A stretch of 64,000 bases of DNA, taken from positions 6,304,501-6,368,500 of the forward strand of contig NZ_CP036319.1 of the NCBI RefSeq assembly GCF_007752935.1. Direction: 5' to 3'. Source of the DNA: Crateriforma conspicua (GTDB taxonomy: Bacteria; Planctomycetota; Planctomycetia; Pirellulales; Pirellulaceae). Both the position numbers and the translations under genes were made by a program. A model generated the notes under the pieces. That model did not search any database. It was not told the origin of the DNA and saw nothing but the letters and a program-made list of their open reading frames with translations. This document shows positions 56,021 to 64,000 of the stretch, one piece after another (the first letter of the stretch is position 1; each line of letters opens with the position of its first letter).

Positions 56021-57088
56021 CTATCCCGCTTGGATCCCACCGCGTGACTTGGTCTTCGTACGACCAGCCACAGAACCGGTTGCGACCTGGGGCGGACGTC
56101 CGCCGGTCGATTCATCACCCGCGGCATCGGCCATCGGGTGCAACGAGCCGTCGCGTCGCATTTGAGTGTTGCCGACGAATCGGTTCAGCGCAGGCGCCAA
56201 ATCAAATGCCAATTGTTCGACACGCCCAAACAAACGCGTCAACTTGTTTTCCAAATGCTGGGCCAGGATCGCCGCCGGGATCGCAACAATCAATCCAGCC
56301 AGGGTCGTCACCAAAGCCGTGTAGATCCCTTCGGAAAGTTGTTCGCTGCGACTGCGATCGGGGGTCAGCGTGGTCGATTCATGAAACGCGACGATCATAC
56401 CCCACACCGTGCCCAACAAGCCCATCAACGGTGTCGCCGCGGCTGCCAAATTCAACCAGCGTATCGGTGAAGCGTAACGGTCGGCTTCCCGCTGGGCCGT
56501 TTCGGTCGCAGCCCTTTCGGCATCAGCAACCGGAGCCCCGGTCCGCATCAACATCGCTTTGACAACGCGTGAAGCCACCGAAGGGAATTCCTCGCAGGTC
56601 AAAAACGCCTTGGATGGCTGAAAGCTTGCGTCGTCCATCATCTGGGTGCGCAATTCACGCACCAAACGACGTGGAATGATTTTGCGTGAACGCAGCGTCA
56701 ACATGCGTTCGACCGCCAACGTGACAACCAACAAGCTCATGATCGCGATCGGGATCATGAACACACCGCCGCGAAAGATCAGCGAAAGCAAATCAATTCC
56801 ACTGGGTGATTCGCCCTGGCCGGGTTCAGGCTCCGGTGCATCATTCAGCACGGACTGGATTTCAGATGCGTCGACGATCGGCGTCTGGGACGTCTGTGCG
56901 TATCCCGTCGATGGACCGCCCAGCACCGCGATGCCGTGAACTGCCACCGCCCACAGCAGTAACCAGCATAGGAACGCCGGACGGCAATGGTCGCCGGACA
57001 AACGCCGGCCTAAATCGGCCCGTTCATCGGCCTGGATACCGACGCAGCGTTTCAAACGCGACGAGAGTTGTGTGATTAGCGAAGTCAT
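56021..57088 (-). CDS. exbB: ExbB/TolQ family proton-channel subunit with signal-like N-terminus
   Basis: A 355-residue protein. An extra N-terminal hydrophobic segment (residues about 39-60) precedes an extracytoplasmic stretch of around 55 residues. The conserved MotA/TolQ/ExbB core follows: first TM GVFMIPIAIMSLLVVTLAVERML, then PLMGLLGTVWGMIVAF and GIYTALVTTLAGLIVAIPAAI. This N-terminally extended form is seen in several phyla. The C-terminal tail is basic. It lies 8 nt after the TPR gene and 5 nt before exbD. Confidence 0.92.
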   Translation of the reverse strand: MTSLITQLSSRLKRCVGIQADERADLGRRLSGDHCRPAFLCWLLLWAVAVHGIAVLGGPSTGYAQTSQTPIVDASEIQSVLNDAPEPEPGQGESPSGIDLLSLIFRGGVFMIPIAIMSLLVVTLAVERMLTLRSRKIIPRRLVRELRTQMMDDASFQPSKAFLTCEEFPSVASRVVKAMLMRTGAPVADAERAATETAQREADRYASPIRWLNLAAAATPLMGLLGTVWGMIVAFHESTTLTPDRSRSEQLSEGIYTALVTTLAGLIVAIPAAILAQHLENKLTRLFGRVEQLAFDLAPALNRFVGNTQMRRDGSLHPMADAAGDESTGGRPPQVATGSVAGRTKTKSRGGIQAG

Positions 57089-57096
57089 TTTGAACG

Positions 57097-60000
57097 CTAT
57101 AAGGTTTTCAGACGCTGTTGGGCCCGTTCGGCCATTTCGTCCGTCGGATGTTTTTCTACGACATAGCGATAAAACTGCACCGCAATTTCTTTGGCCCGCT
57201 TTTTGGATTGTTCGGTGCGAGCCTGCTGCATCAACCGTTCGCTACACCGGGCGGCTTCGTACCCACTTTTGGCCTGCCAAACCTTGATTCCTTTTGATGC
57301 TTTCTCGGCACCGAAACCAAACATGACTCGTTGAAATTCTTCGATGGCTTTGTCCAAACGCCCCGCTTCAAAATGAATCTCGCCCATCATAAAGCGTGAT
57401 CGTGCGGCTACTGAATTTCGGTACTTCTGGGCGACCTGTCCATAAAACTGCAGCGCCTGATCCACGTCGCCTTTTTGCTGATTCGCGAATGCGATTTCGT
57501 AGAAGACCTGAGACAGATAGTCGGTGTTGGGAAATCGTGTCCGCAGTTCCTGATACCAATCCAACGCTTCGTCCCAGCGTTTCAACTGGGCTGCGCATTG
57601 TCCGCCATGCAACAGAATCAGTTCCCGCACCTGTCGTTCGTCATCCTGGGACAAAGATTGGGCTGATTCGTCCGCGTTTTCGATCCGGGTTCGGGCACGG
57701 GTGTAGCTGTCCAGGGCCGCATCAAAATCTTTGCGTTTGAAATCGCATTCACCGATCATCATCAACGCGTCCATCAAATACGCACCGCCGCGATGTTGAT
57801 CGGCCTGACGGGAAAACGCATCGCGTGCGTCGGCATAATCCCCATCCTTGAAGTGTGCCCAACCCAATCGATACAGCGACTTTTCGGACATCTCCGGATC
57901 GTCCGCCGCCTGTGCAGCCTGGCTGTACAGGTCCGCCGCGACCTGCCATTGGTCCCGCTGATAGGCCTGCTGGGCCAAGAAATACTTTGCATCCACTCCC
58001 AGCGGACTGTCAGGAAACTGCTTCAGAAAATTCTTGAACTCGGATTCCGCTTGCTGCGTTTGATCCGCTTCCTTGTACGACCAAGCCAGTTCAAACATCA
58101 CGCGATCGGACGCCGCATAGTTCGGATGCTCCGACCGAATCCGCAGAAACTTCTCAATCGCATCGTCATAGCGTTCGTTTTCCTGGTCCAACATGGCCGA
58201 TTCGAACAACACCGCAGCCGATGTCATCGACGACGCCGTGGATGAAGCAGCCTGTTGCAACAGTTCGGACGCTTGGTCGTCCTTGCCCAGCAATCGTTTC
58301 ACCGATGCCAGCGAAGTCAACACGTCCGCCTTTAAGGAATGATTCGGGTACGCGTCGGTCCACGCATCCAATTGCGATTCGGCGCGTTCGGGCTGTTTGT
58401 CGGCAATGAAGGACCGTGCCTGGGCGTACTGTGCGTAGGGCAAAAGATTTGGATCGTTCCTTCGGTCCAAGATCTTGCCGAACTCAGCGATCGCGGTTGC
58501 ATGGTCCCCTTGGTTGGCCGCCAACTGGCCGAGTTTGAAAATCGCCTGATCCGCCATTCGCGGATCCGAGTCGTCTGCCGAAAGTTCTGTCCACACCTGG
58601 GCAGCCTGATCCGACTTGCCGTCCGCTTGAAACGCCACGCCACGCAGCAAACGTGCTTCCGACGAACGCGCCCATTGATCGTTGTATTCCAAGCTTTTCC
58701 CAAACGCGGCAACGGCGCTGGACGGCTTTCCGGTCGCCAGCAACGCTTGGCCGATCATCAAGGAAGCTTCCGCTTTTTGCGCCGACTGGGGCAGTCGGTC
58801 GACCTCGCGTCGCAGCATGTCAATCGCGGCCTCCGCTTGACCGGCCGATTGCATCGATGCTGCCCCACGGATCACCCACAACGGCCGCTGAGGATTATCG
58901 CGATCTTTCTGGCTGTTGATCAGTTCTTCGTACCGCTGGGCAGCCTGTTTGACATCGCCCTGACGCAGCAACGATTCGGCCACCACAAACCTGACATCGG
59001 CGGCCAGTTCGTCTTCTGAATACTGATCGAGAAACTGTTCACCCTGGCGAATCGCCTGTTCGACGTCCCCCAATTGCAACGAAAAAAACGCGGCGTTGTA
59101 CAACGCACGCGGGGCCAAGGGGTCCTTTGGATTGTCCGTTGTAATCGCGCCAAATTCGTCGCGTGCCTGAGCAATCGTCGTCGGGTCAGCCGCAAGGGCA
59201 TCGGCCAAATCCAGACGCAATGGGGTCCCAAAATCCCCCTCGATTCCTCGGGCGATCTGTTTTCGGGCGATTTCCGCGGCAGCCTTGGCGTCATTTTCGG
59301 ACAAAGCGATTCGCGCCAGCCAATGCGCCGCTTCGGTTGCCGCTGTAGGATTCCCCTTTTCCAAAACACGTTCAAAACGCTGCGACGCCAGATCGATGTT
59401 ACCGCTGCGGTAGGTGCTTTGTGCCGAGGCCAGGATGGCAGCGGTCGCATAGGAACTGTCGCCGTGTTCCTGGATCAGTCGTTCGTACAGTTCAGCGGCC
59501 TTGCCCGGCTGGTTGCTTTTTGCCAATGCAAAGGCGTGCCGATAGATCGCGTAAGCTTTGTCCTGGTCGGCGGACGCCTGATTTTCGGCCAACTGAAACG
59601 AATCAATGGCATCGCCGAACTGTCCATTCAAAATGGCAATGTCGCCCATTCGCAGATGGACATCGGCGACCAATCCCGAATCTTCACACACATCGATCAA
59701 TTGACGATAGGACGCGATCGCTTTGTCAAAATCACGTTGACCTTCGTAAGCGATCCCACGTGAATACAAAGCTTCGCACCGGAGCGGCGACTCCTTGGCG
59801 TCTGCGGCCGACAACAGACGATCCAAATACTCGATCGCTTTTTGAGTTTGCCCCAGTCCGAAATAGGATTCCGCGGTGTAGTAATCCGCACGATCCAAGA
59901 AAGGGCTTTCGGGAAACTCCTTTCGCAGCGTCCCCAGAACGCTGATCGCTTGCCGCAACTTGTCTTGATCCCAATCCGGCGCCGGGCCCGCGGTCGCGTA

Positions 60001-60381
60001 CAAACACCACCCCAAGTTGGACAGACTTTCCTCTCGCAAATCGTACGTCTTGTCCCGCAGGGCCCGGGCAAACGATTTTGCTGCCGCCTGATAGTCGGGC
60101 TTTTCCTGTTGCATGTAACAGACGCCCAGATAATGCGCCGCACCCGAAGCCATCTTGTGATCGGGAAACCGGTCCAAGAAAGCCTGCCACGATTCGATCG
60201 CCAACTTGACCGCGCCGGCGGTTTGAAAATTGGCCGCATCGGCATACAACGCCATCGCCTGTTCATCGGTCGACGCGGCATCGGCAGCATCGTCCTGTGC
60301 CACGACGATTTGTTCGGATGCCACCGTCGCCAGCACCAAGGCCATGACGATCGACGGAACAAGGTGAATGGATCTGCGCAT
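57097..60381 (-). CDS. Large exported tetratricopeptide-repeat protein
   Basis: A 1094-residue protein; the ATG at 60381 gives a signal peptide (MRRSIHLVPSIVMALVLATV), while the upstream frame to 60474 lacks one. TPR repeats fill most of the length, with the usual Trp/Leu/Gly/Tyr/Ala/Phe/Ala/Pro spacing in units such as GAAHYLGVCYMQQEKPDYQAA and AAELYERLIQEHGDSS. It resembles YbgF/CpoB in having TPRs next to a Tol-like operon, but is around four times longer. It should be in the periplasm or equivalent compartment. First gene of the four-gene stator operon. Confidence 0.88.
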   Translation of the reverse strand: MRRSIHLVPSIVMALVLATVASEQIVVAQDDAADAASTDEQAMALYADAANFQTAGAVKLAIESWQAFLDRFPDHKMASGAAHYLGVCYMQQEKPDYQAAAKSFARALRDKTYDLREESLSNLGWCLYATAGPAPDWDQDKLRQAISVLGTLRKEFPESPFLDRADYYTAESYFGLGQTQKAIEYLDRLLSAADAKESPLRCEALYSRGIAYEGQRDFDKAIASYRQLIDVCEDSGLVADVHLRMGDIAILNGQFGDAIDSFQLAENQASADQDKAYAIYRHAFALAKSNQPGKAAELYERLIQEHGDSSYATAAILASAQSTYRSGNIDLASQRFERVLEKGNPTAATEAAHWLARIALSENDAKAAAEIARKQIARGIEGDFGTPLRLDLADALAADPTTIAQARDEFGAITTDNPKDPLAPRALYNAAFFSLQLGDVEQAIRQGEQFLDQYSEDELAADVRFVVAESLLRQGDVKQAAQRYEELINSQKDRDNPQRPLWVIRGAASMQSAGQAEAAIDMLRREVDRLPQSAQKAEASLMIGQALLATGKPSSAVAAFGKSLEYNDQWARSSEARLLRGVAFQADGKSDQAAQVWTELSADDSDPRMADQAIFKLGQLAANQGDHATAIAEFGKILDRRNDPNLLPYAQYAQARSFIADKQPERAESQLDAWTDAYPNHSLKADVLTSLASVKRLLGKDDQASELLQQAASSTASSMTSAAVLFESAMLDQENERYDDAIEKFLRIRSEHPNYAASDRVMFELAWSYKEADQTQQAESEFKNFLKQFPDSPLGVDAKYFLAQQAYQRDQWQVAADLYSQAAQAADDPEMSEKSLYRLGWAHFKDGDYADARDAFSRQADQHRGGAYLMDALMMIGECDFKRKDFDAALDSYTRARTRIENADESAQSLSQDDERQVRELILLHGGQCAAQLKRWDEALDWYQELRTRFPNTDYLSQVFYEIAFANQQKGDVDQALQFYGQVAQKYRNSVAARSRFMMGEIHFEAGRLDKAIEEFQRVMFGFGAEKASKGIKVWQAKSGYEAARCSERLMQQARTEQSKKRAKEIAVQFYRYVVEKHPTDEMAERAQQRLKTL

Positions 60382-60726
60382 CTTCAATGCCGATTCGCGA
60401 CCAGCGGTTCCCAACGTGCCAAAAAATCTGTTCCGCCCTAGTCTAGCGGTCGTGCAAAACTGTCGGAAGTTCAACCGACCAGCCCGCCCAAAGCACCCAA
60501 ATCACCGCGATCGCATCAACACCGCTGGCGGATGCGATGCGGCCGTCAGGTGTCACCGCTGCGCGATCATTTTCAGAAGTCTTCCCCGTCCTTGAACGGC
60601 CGGGGCAACGGGCGCATTCTGAAACTCCCAGATTTGACCAAACGATTCACCGCCGGGCTGCGTAATAGCGGATCGCCCGGTGTCCGCCGCCGGTTGCGGC
60701 CAGATCCCTTCCGTATTTCGCACCTA
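60382..60726. other. Intergenic region between divergent TPR and epimerase genes
   Basis: About 345 bp; both operons probably start here. A small inverted repeat, CCCCG/CGGGG, lies around 60585-60605. The upstream extension of the epimerase frame has no family similarity. I see no RNA gene. Confidence 0.45.
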
Positions 60727-60738
60727 ATGGCTTGCCTC

Positions 60739-61725
60739 ATGACCACATCACTGATTACCGGCGGATCGGGATTCATCGGATCACACTTGGCCGAACACCT
60801 GCTGCGGCGAGGTGATGACGTCATTGTCGTCGATGACTTGTCCACGGGTTGCCAGAACAACCTGAGCGGAATCATGGAACATCCGCGTCTGGATTTCATC
60901 GAAGGTAGCATCGACGACGTCGCCTTGGTCGCGGAGCTTTTGGGCCGTTCTGACCGCGTGTTTCACCTAGCCGCTGCGGTGGGCGTCGCCTTGATCGCCA
61001 AAGAGCCGATCCAAACGATCGAGCGAAATGTTTACCCGACACAATTGATCCTGGATCGGCTGGGCAGCATGGCCCAGCGTGGTCGCCAGGTCCCATGTTT
61101 CATCGCCAGCACAAGCGAAGTGTATGGCAAAAACCCCAAGGACACTTGGTCCGAAGAAGACGACCTGGTCTTTGGCGCGACCACTCGACCGCGATGGAGC
61201 TATGGCGTCAGCAAGGCGATTGATGAATTTCTGGCGCTGGCCCACGTCAAACAACAAGGCCTGCCGATCGTGGTCGGTCGTTTTTTCAACGTCGTGGGTC
61301 CACGCCAAACCGGCGCTTACGGCATGGTTCTGCCTCGGTTCGTCGAAGCCGCGCTGGCCGGCCGGCCGCTGGTTGTTCACGACGACGGTCACCAAGTCCG
61401 ATGCTTCGCCCACGTCGACGACATCATCCAAGCCGTTGTGAAGTTGATCGAAACGCCGGCGGCAAGCGGTCGTGTGTACAACATCGGCAGCGACCAACCG
61501 GTGTCCATTCTGGATTTGGCCAAACGCGTCATCGAACGCACCAATTCGTCGTCGGAAATCCAATTTCAATCCTACAGTGATGCGTACGATCAATCCTTTG
61601 AAGACATCCGGCGGCGAGTCCCCGATCTGCAACGGATTCATGATGCGATCGGGTTTCGACCGACCATGAACCTGAACGACATCATCGATTCCGTTGCCAA
61701 TCAATATGCATCCGAAACACCGTAA
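60739..61725 (+). CDS. NAD-dependent nucleotide-sugar epimerase/dehydratase
   Basis: A 328-residue extended SDR from the ATG at 60739; an ATG at 60727 is also possible. NAD-binding motif is TGGSGFIGSHLAEHLL and the active-site signature is YGVSKAIDEFLALA with Ser in IASTSEVYGK. FFNVVGPRQTGAYGMVLPRFV is characteristic of UDP-glucose/UDP-glucuronate-type enzymes (UDP-glucose 4-epimerase or UDP-glucuronate decarboxylase). Substrate is not settled. It probably supplies sugar nucleotides for surface polysaccharide. Confidence 0.88.
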   Translation: MTTSLITGGSGFIGSHLAEHLLRRGDDVIVVDDLSTGCQNNLSGIMEHPRLDFIEGSIDDVALVAELLGRSDRVFHLAAAVGVALIAKEPIQTIERNVYPTQLILDRLGSMAQRGRQVPCFIASTSEVYGKNPKDTWSEEDDLVFGATTRPRWSYGVSKAIDEFLALAHVKQQGLPIVVGRFFNVVGPRQTGAYGMVLPRFVEAALAGRPLVVHDDGHQVRCFAHVDDIIQAVVKLIETPAASGRVYNIGSDQPVSILDLAKRVIERTNSSSEIQFQSYSDAYDQSFEDIRRRVPDLQRIHDAIGFRPTMNLNDIIDSVANQYASETP

Positions 61726-61809
61726 GTGGCGACCATCGATCGTTCGCCTCTGCCTGCACGGGTACCCGTAACGACAGCGTTCTGACACACCTTAACCACC
61801 GAGACCGCG

Positions 61810-62337
61810 ATGCGACTTTCCTTTCGATTCACTGCCCTGCTGTTGACGGCGACTTTGGCGTTGACCGGCTGTAATTCAGGTTCGAATACCTCCGACGAAC
61901 ACGGCCACGATCACGGAGACGAGCACGGCCATGACCACGATCACGATCATGACCATGGGATGGACCCAAGTTCCGTCGGGCTGGACGTGGACCAGTTGCC
62001 GTCGTCCGGTTCGGCTCCCTTGCCTGACAATTACCCGGACGCCACGGCGTCGCTGATCGCCCTGGTACAAACCATCGGCGAAGGACTGGATGACGGGGAT
62101 GTTGATTCCGTCCACGGTGAATTGCACGAGGTCGGGTACGCGATCGAGAATGTTGAAAAGTTGGCCAAGTCGTCCGAACAAAGCGAAGACGTGGTCTCGG
62201 CGACCGGCACCCTGTTTGACGCCTTCAGCGAAATCGACGCGAAACTGCATGGACTGGAGGGCAAGGACTATTCCGATGTCAAAGACGATATCTCTGCCGC
62301 GGTGAAGACGCTACAAGCCAGCCTGAACGACGAATGA
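61810..62337 (+). CDS. His/Asp-rich lipoprotein
   Basis: A 175-residue lipoprotein with lipobox LTGC (Cys21). Directly after it comes a dense alternation of His, Asp, Glu and Gly (residues about 31-51), which can bind several divalent metal ions such as Zn, Ni or Cu. The C-terminal 110 residues form a helical domain (ASLIALVQTIGEGLDDGD, DVVSATGTLFDAFSEIDAKLHGL). I do not recognise a named family. The stop is 20 bp before the preferred start of the next lipoprotein. Confidence 0.8.
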   Translation: MRLSFRFTALLLTATLALTGCNSGSNTSDEHGHDHGDEHGHDHDHDHDHGMDPSSVGLDVDQLPSSGSAPLPDNYPDATASLIALVQTIGEGLDDGDVDSVHGELHEVGYAIENVEKLAKSSEQSEDVVSATGTLFDAFSEIDAKLHGLEGKDYSDVKDDISAAVKTLQASLNDE

Positions 62338-62357
62338 TCAAAACGGAGACGTTCAAC

Positions 62358-62942
62358 ATGAAATCGATTCCTCGCTTTCACAGGAACCTTTCGTCAGTGC
62401 CGAAGCATTCAACGACCGCACCATGGGTTTGGCGTGTCGCACCAGCAATCACCCTGGCCGTCTGCGTCATGCTGACCGGATGCAATGATTCGTCCACACC
62501 GACCGCGGTACAAAGCGATTTCTTGACCGATAATGCTCTGACCGACGCCATGTCGATCGAAGAAGCCGTGGAAAAGCTGCAGGACGCAGACGCCACCGCA
62601 CCACTATCGCTAGCCATCGAAGGCATCATTTACGCCGGTGAACACGATCCGTTCCAGTCCGATAGTGCCGCATTCTTGATCTCCGAATTGCCCGATCCCA
62701 GCCACGGCGACGGATCGCTGGAACACGTTAACAATTGCCCGTTCTGTAAACGTCGTGCCGAATCGGCAACCAAGGCGTTGGTAGAACTGCGGGGCGATGA
62801 CGGTGAATTGATTGCCCACACGGCCCAAAAGGAATTGGGGGTCAGCAAGGGCGACCGGCTGAGCGTCGAAGGTGAATGCACGTTCAACCCCGAGATGAAT
62901 CTGATCACCATCGCCGCGAAACGTATCCACCTGGATCGCTAA
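62358..62942 (+). CDS. Lipoprotein with CxxC motif and OB-fold-like domain
   Basis: A 194-residue protein. The ATG at 62358 has GGAG 8 nt upstream; a 62334 ATG overlaps the previous stop by 4 nt. Signal and lipobox VMLTGC (Cys42) follow. The mature part includes CPFCKRR (Cys127 and Cys130) and a strand-rich stretch (SLAIEGIIYAGEHDPFQ, DRLSVEGECTFNP) suggestive of an OB fold. The two cysteines could bind metal or be redox-active. Role unknown; it is probably linked to the His-rich lipoprotein upstream. Confidence 0.75.
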   Translation: MKSIPRFHRNLSSVPKHSTTAPWVWRVAPAITLAVCVMLTGCNDSSTPTAVQSDFLTDNALTDAMSIEEAVEKLQDADATAPLSLAIEGIIYAGEHDPFQSDSAAFLISELPDPSHGDGSLEHVNNCPFCKRRAESATKALVELRGDDGELIAHTAQKELGVSKGDRLSVEGECTFNPEMNLITIAAKRIHLDR

Positions 62943-63142
62943 TCACACTGGGAGCGCGGATGTATCCCCGCATCGGTGCGTTTGTCGCGTCGCCACGATA
63001 ACGAACGGACGAGACGACACGTCAGCATCAGCGGGAATTCTCCTGACACCGGCCGACCGACCGGCACGGGGGTATGATGAGTGTTTGACTTTGGCCGTTT
63101 GCCAAGTCTTTCGCATCCGCGCCCCATTCATGCATCACACCT

Positions 63143-63907
63143 ATGCGACGTGCCATCCAATCTTTCGCGGTTTACCCTTTTCTACTGACGACCTTCGGCT
63201 TGCTGCTGCCCACGGCGACGCTTGGCGACGATTCATCGGCAACTGGCACGGCCAAGGACTTGTTCAACGGTAAAGACCTGACCGGTTGGCACGTCGATGT
63301 CCCCGATGCGGACGACAACCCTGACATCCAGCCATCATTTGTCGTCCGTGACGGCAAATTGGTCAGCATGGGCACGCCCCGTGGTCACCTGATCACCGAC
63401 CAATCGTATTCCGATTATCGGCTAGAGGTCGAATATCGCTTTGCGGGCAAACCGGGTAACTGTGGCGTGCTGGTTCACGCGTCCACTCCCAGGGCGCTGT
63501 ACAAGATGTTTCCGCAGTCCATCGAAGTGCAGATGATGCATGAAAACGCGGGCGACTTTTGGTGCATCCACGAAAACATCGTCGTCAGCGACATGGCGTC
63601 GCGACGACCGGGGGATCCGTCGACCTGGGGCGGCAAGCAGGGGCAAAGCCGACGCATCTTGAATTTGACCGACGGTTCGGAAAAGCCGCTGGGGCAATGG
63701 AACCGAATGGTCGTGGAATGTGCCGACGACCAGGTCAAGGTCTGGGTCAACGGCGACCTGGTCAACGAAGGCTTTGATTGCACGGCCGAGCAAGGCCAGA
63801 TCGCTCTGCAGGCCGAAGGCAGCGAGGTCGAATTTCGCAAGGTCCAACTGACGCCGATCCGGCAAATCAGCGATCAAGTTCCCGAAAACCAAGCAAGCGA
63901 CCAATGA
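63143..63907 (+). CDS. DUF1080 (3-keto-disaccharide hydrolase-like) exported protein
   Basis: A 254-residue protein with an N-terminal signal (AVYPFLLTTFGLLLPTATLG). It carries the DUF1080 pattern: LFNGKDLTGWHV, EYRFAGKPGNCGVLVH, SIEVQMMHENAGDFWCI and PLGQWNRMVVECADDQVKVWVNG. The fold is a concanavalin-like jelly roll; related proteins in other bacteria act on oxidised disaccharides or just bind sugars. The family is heavily expanded in Planctomycetes. It overlaps the start of the next gene by 4 nt. Confidence 0.9.
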   Translation: MRRAIQSFAVYPFLLTTFGLLLPTATLGDDSSATGTAKDLFNGKDLTGWHVDVPDADDNPDIQPSFVVRDGKLVSMGTPRGHLITDQSYSDYRLEVEYRFAGKPGNCGVLVHASTPRALYKMFPQSIEVQMMHENAGDFWCIHENIVVSDMASRRPGDPSTWGGKQGQSRRILNLTDGSEKPLGQWNRMVVECADDQVKVWVNGDLVNEGFDCTAEQGQIALQAEGSEVEFRKVQLTPIRQISDQVPENQASDQ

Positions 63908-64000
63908 CGACCGGTCGATCCATCACGGACCTGAAGACTCTGCGACGTTTCCTTGGCGTCTGCACGCTGTTGAACTTTGGCATGCTGACGCTTGCGACCG
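63904..64000 (+). CDS. N-terminal fragment of a small membrane protein (DUF6868-like?), cut by window end
   Basis: ATG at 63904 overlaps the DUF1080 stop (ATGA). The first 32 residues read a short polar N-terminus followed by a TM start, LRRFLGVCTLLNFGMLTLAT. This resembles the start of the DUF6868 family of small membrane proteins, but I can only judge the first third. Its coupling with the DUF1080 gene is visible; the function is not. Confidence 0.6.
   Translation, partial: MTTGRSITDLKTLRRFLGVCTLLNFGMLTLAT

Noticed and set aside
1-64000. tRNA, rRNA, CRISPR arrays, insertion sequences or prophage
   Set aside because: No transposase or integrase reading frame, no regular spacer-repeat array, no convincing cloverleaf and no rRNA-like sequence was found by reading; a tRNAscan or Infernal run would be needed to exclude small RNAs.

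Overview
The window looks like chromosomal DNA of a planctomycete, most likely a Rhodopirellula-like member of the Pirellulales. The evidence is the protein repertoire. There is a PSCyt1/DUF1549/DUF1553 cytochrome protein followed by a DUF1501 protein, a Tat-exported Gfo/Idh/MocA oxidoreductase, a DUF1080 protein, a very long ResB-CcsA fusion, tandem GYF_2-like modules on a membrane protease-like protein, and many secreted or membrane proteins with low-complexity linkers. I see no phage, transposon, CRISPR array, rRNA or tRNA. Family calls come from reading the translations, not from database searches.

Layout. 0-9 kb: the tail of a repeat-containing protein, a crotonase-fold protein, a phosphate acyltransferase-family protein, two adjacent SPFH/band-7 membrane proteins, then the PSCyt/DUF1501 pair. 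9-21 kb: a Coa1-like membrane protein, ThiH, an OPT-family transporter with a small 2-TM partner, an Eis-like acetyltransferase, a divergent EF-G-like GTPase, a K+ channel with an RCK domain, an oxidoreductase and a GYF/protease-fold protein. 21-25 kb: a translation/secretion block on the minus strand (ffh, rpsP, trmD, rplS, then a yraN-like gene) that lacks the usual rimM. 25-36 kb: an exported beta-carbonic anhydrase, a HisN-like phosphatase, lspA, thrC, a HAD phosphatase, two SDR-type enzymes, prmC, prfA, rpmE with a good intrinsic terminator, and a BASS-type transporter.

36-61 kb is the most unusual part and is dominated by cell-envelope machinery. It holds the CcsBA fusion, a lipoprotein, and a protein with an excisionase-like HTH, a long acidic linker and a C-terminal TM. 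Two separate ExbB/TolQ-type stator operons face each other across a predicted GH-A glycoside hydrolase. The first (45.4-49.9 kb, plus strand) encodes a MotA/ExbB-type channel and two large ExbD-like partners; only one of the two keeps the transmembrane-entrance aspartate. The second (52.9-60.4 kb, minus strand) is a tightly spaced four-gene operon: a 1094-residue TPR protein, ExbB/TolQ, ExbD, and a 906-residue protein with three TM segments, a Pro-rich spacer and an alpha/alpha-toroid domain. The last protein has the topology expected of a TonB/TolA-like energy transducer but an unusual business end. These two operons are my best candidates for undescribed systems.

61-64 kb: a nucleotide-sugar epimerase, a pair of lipoproteins (one His/Asp-rich, one with a CxxC motif), a DUF1080 protein and the start of a small membrane protein cut by the window end.
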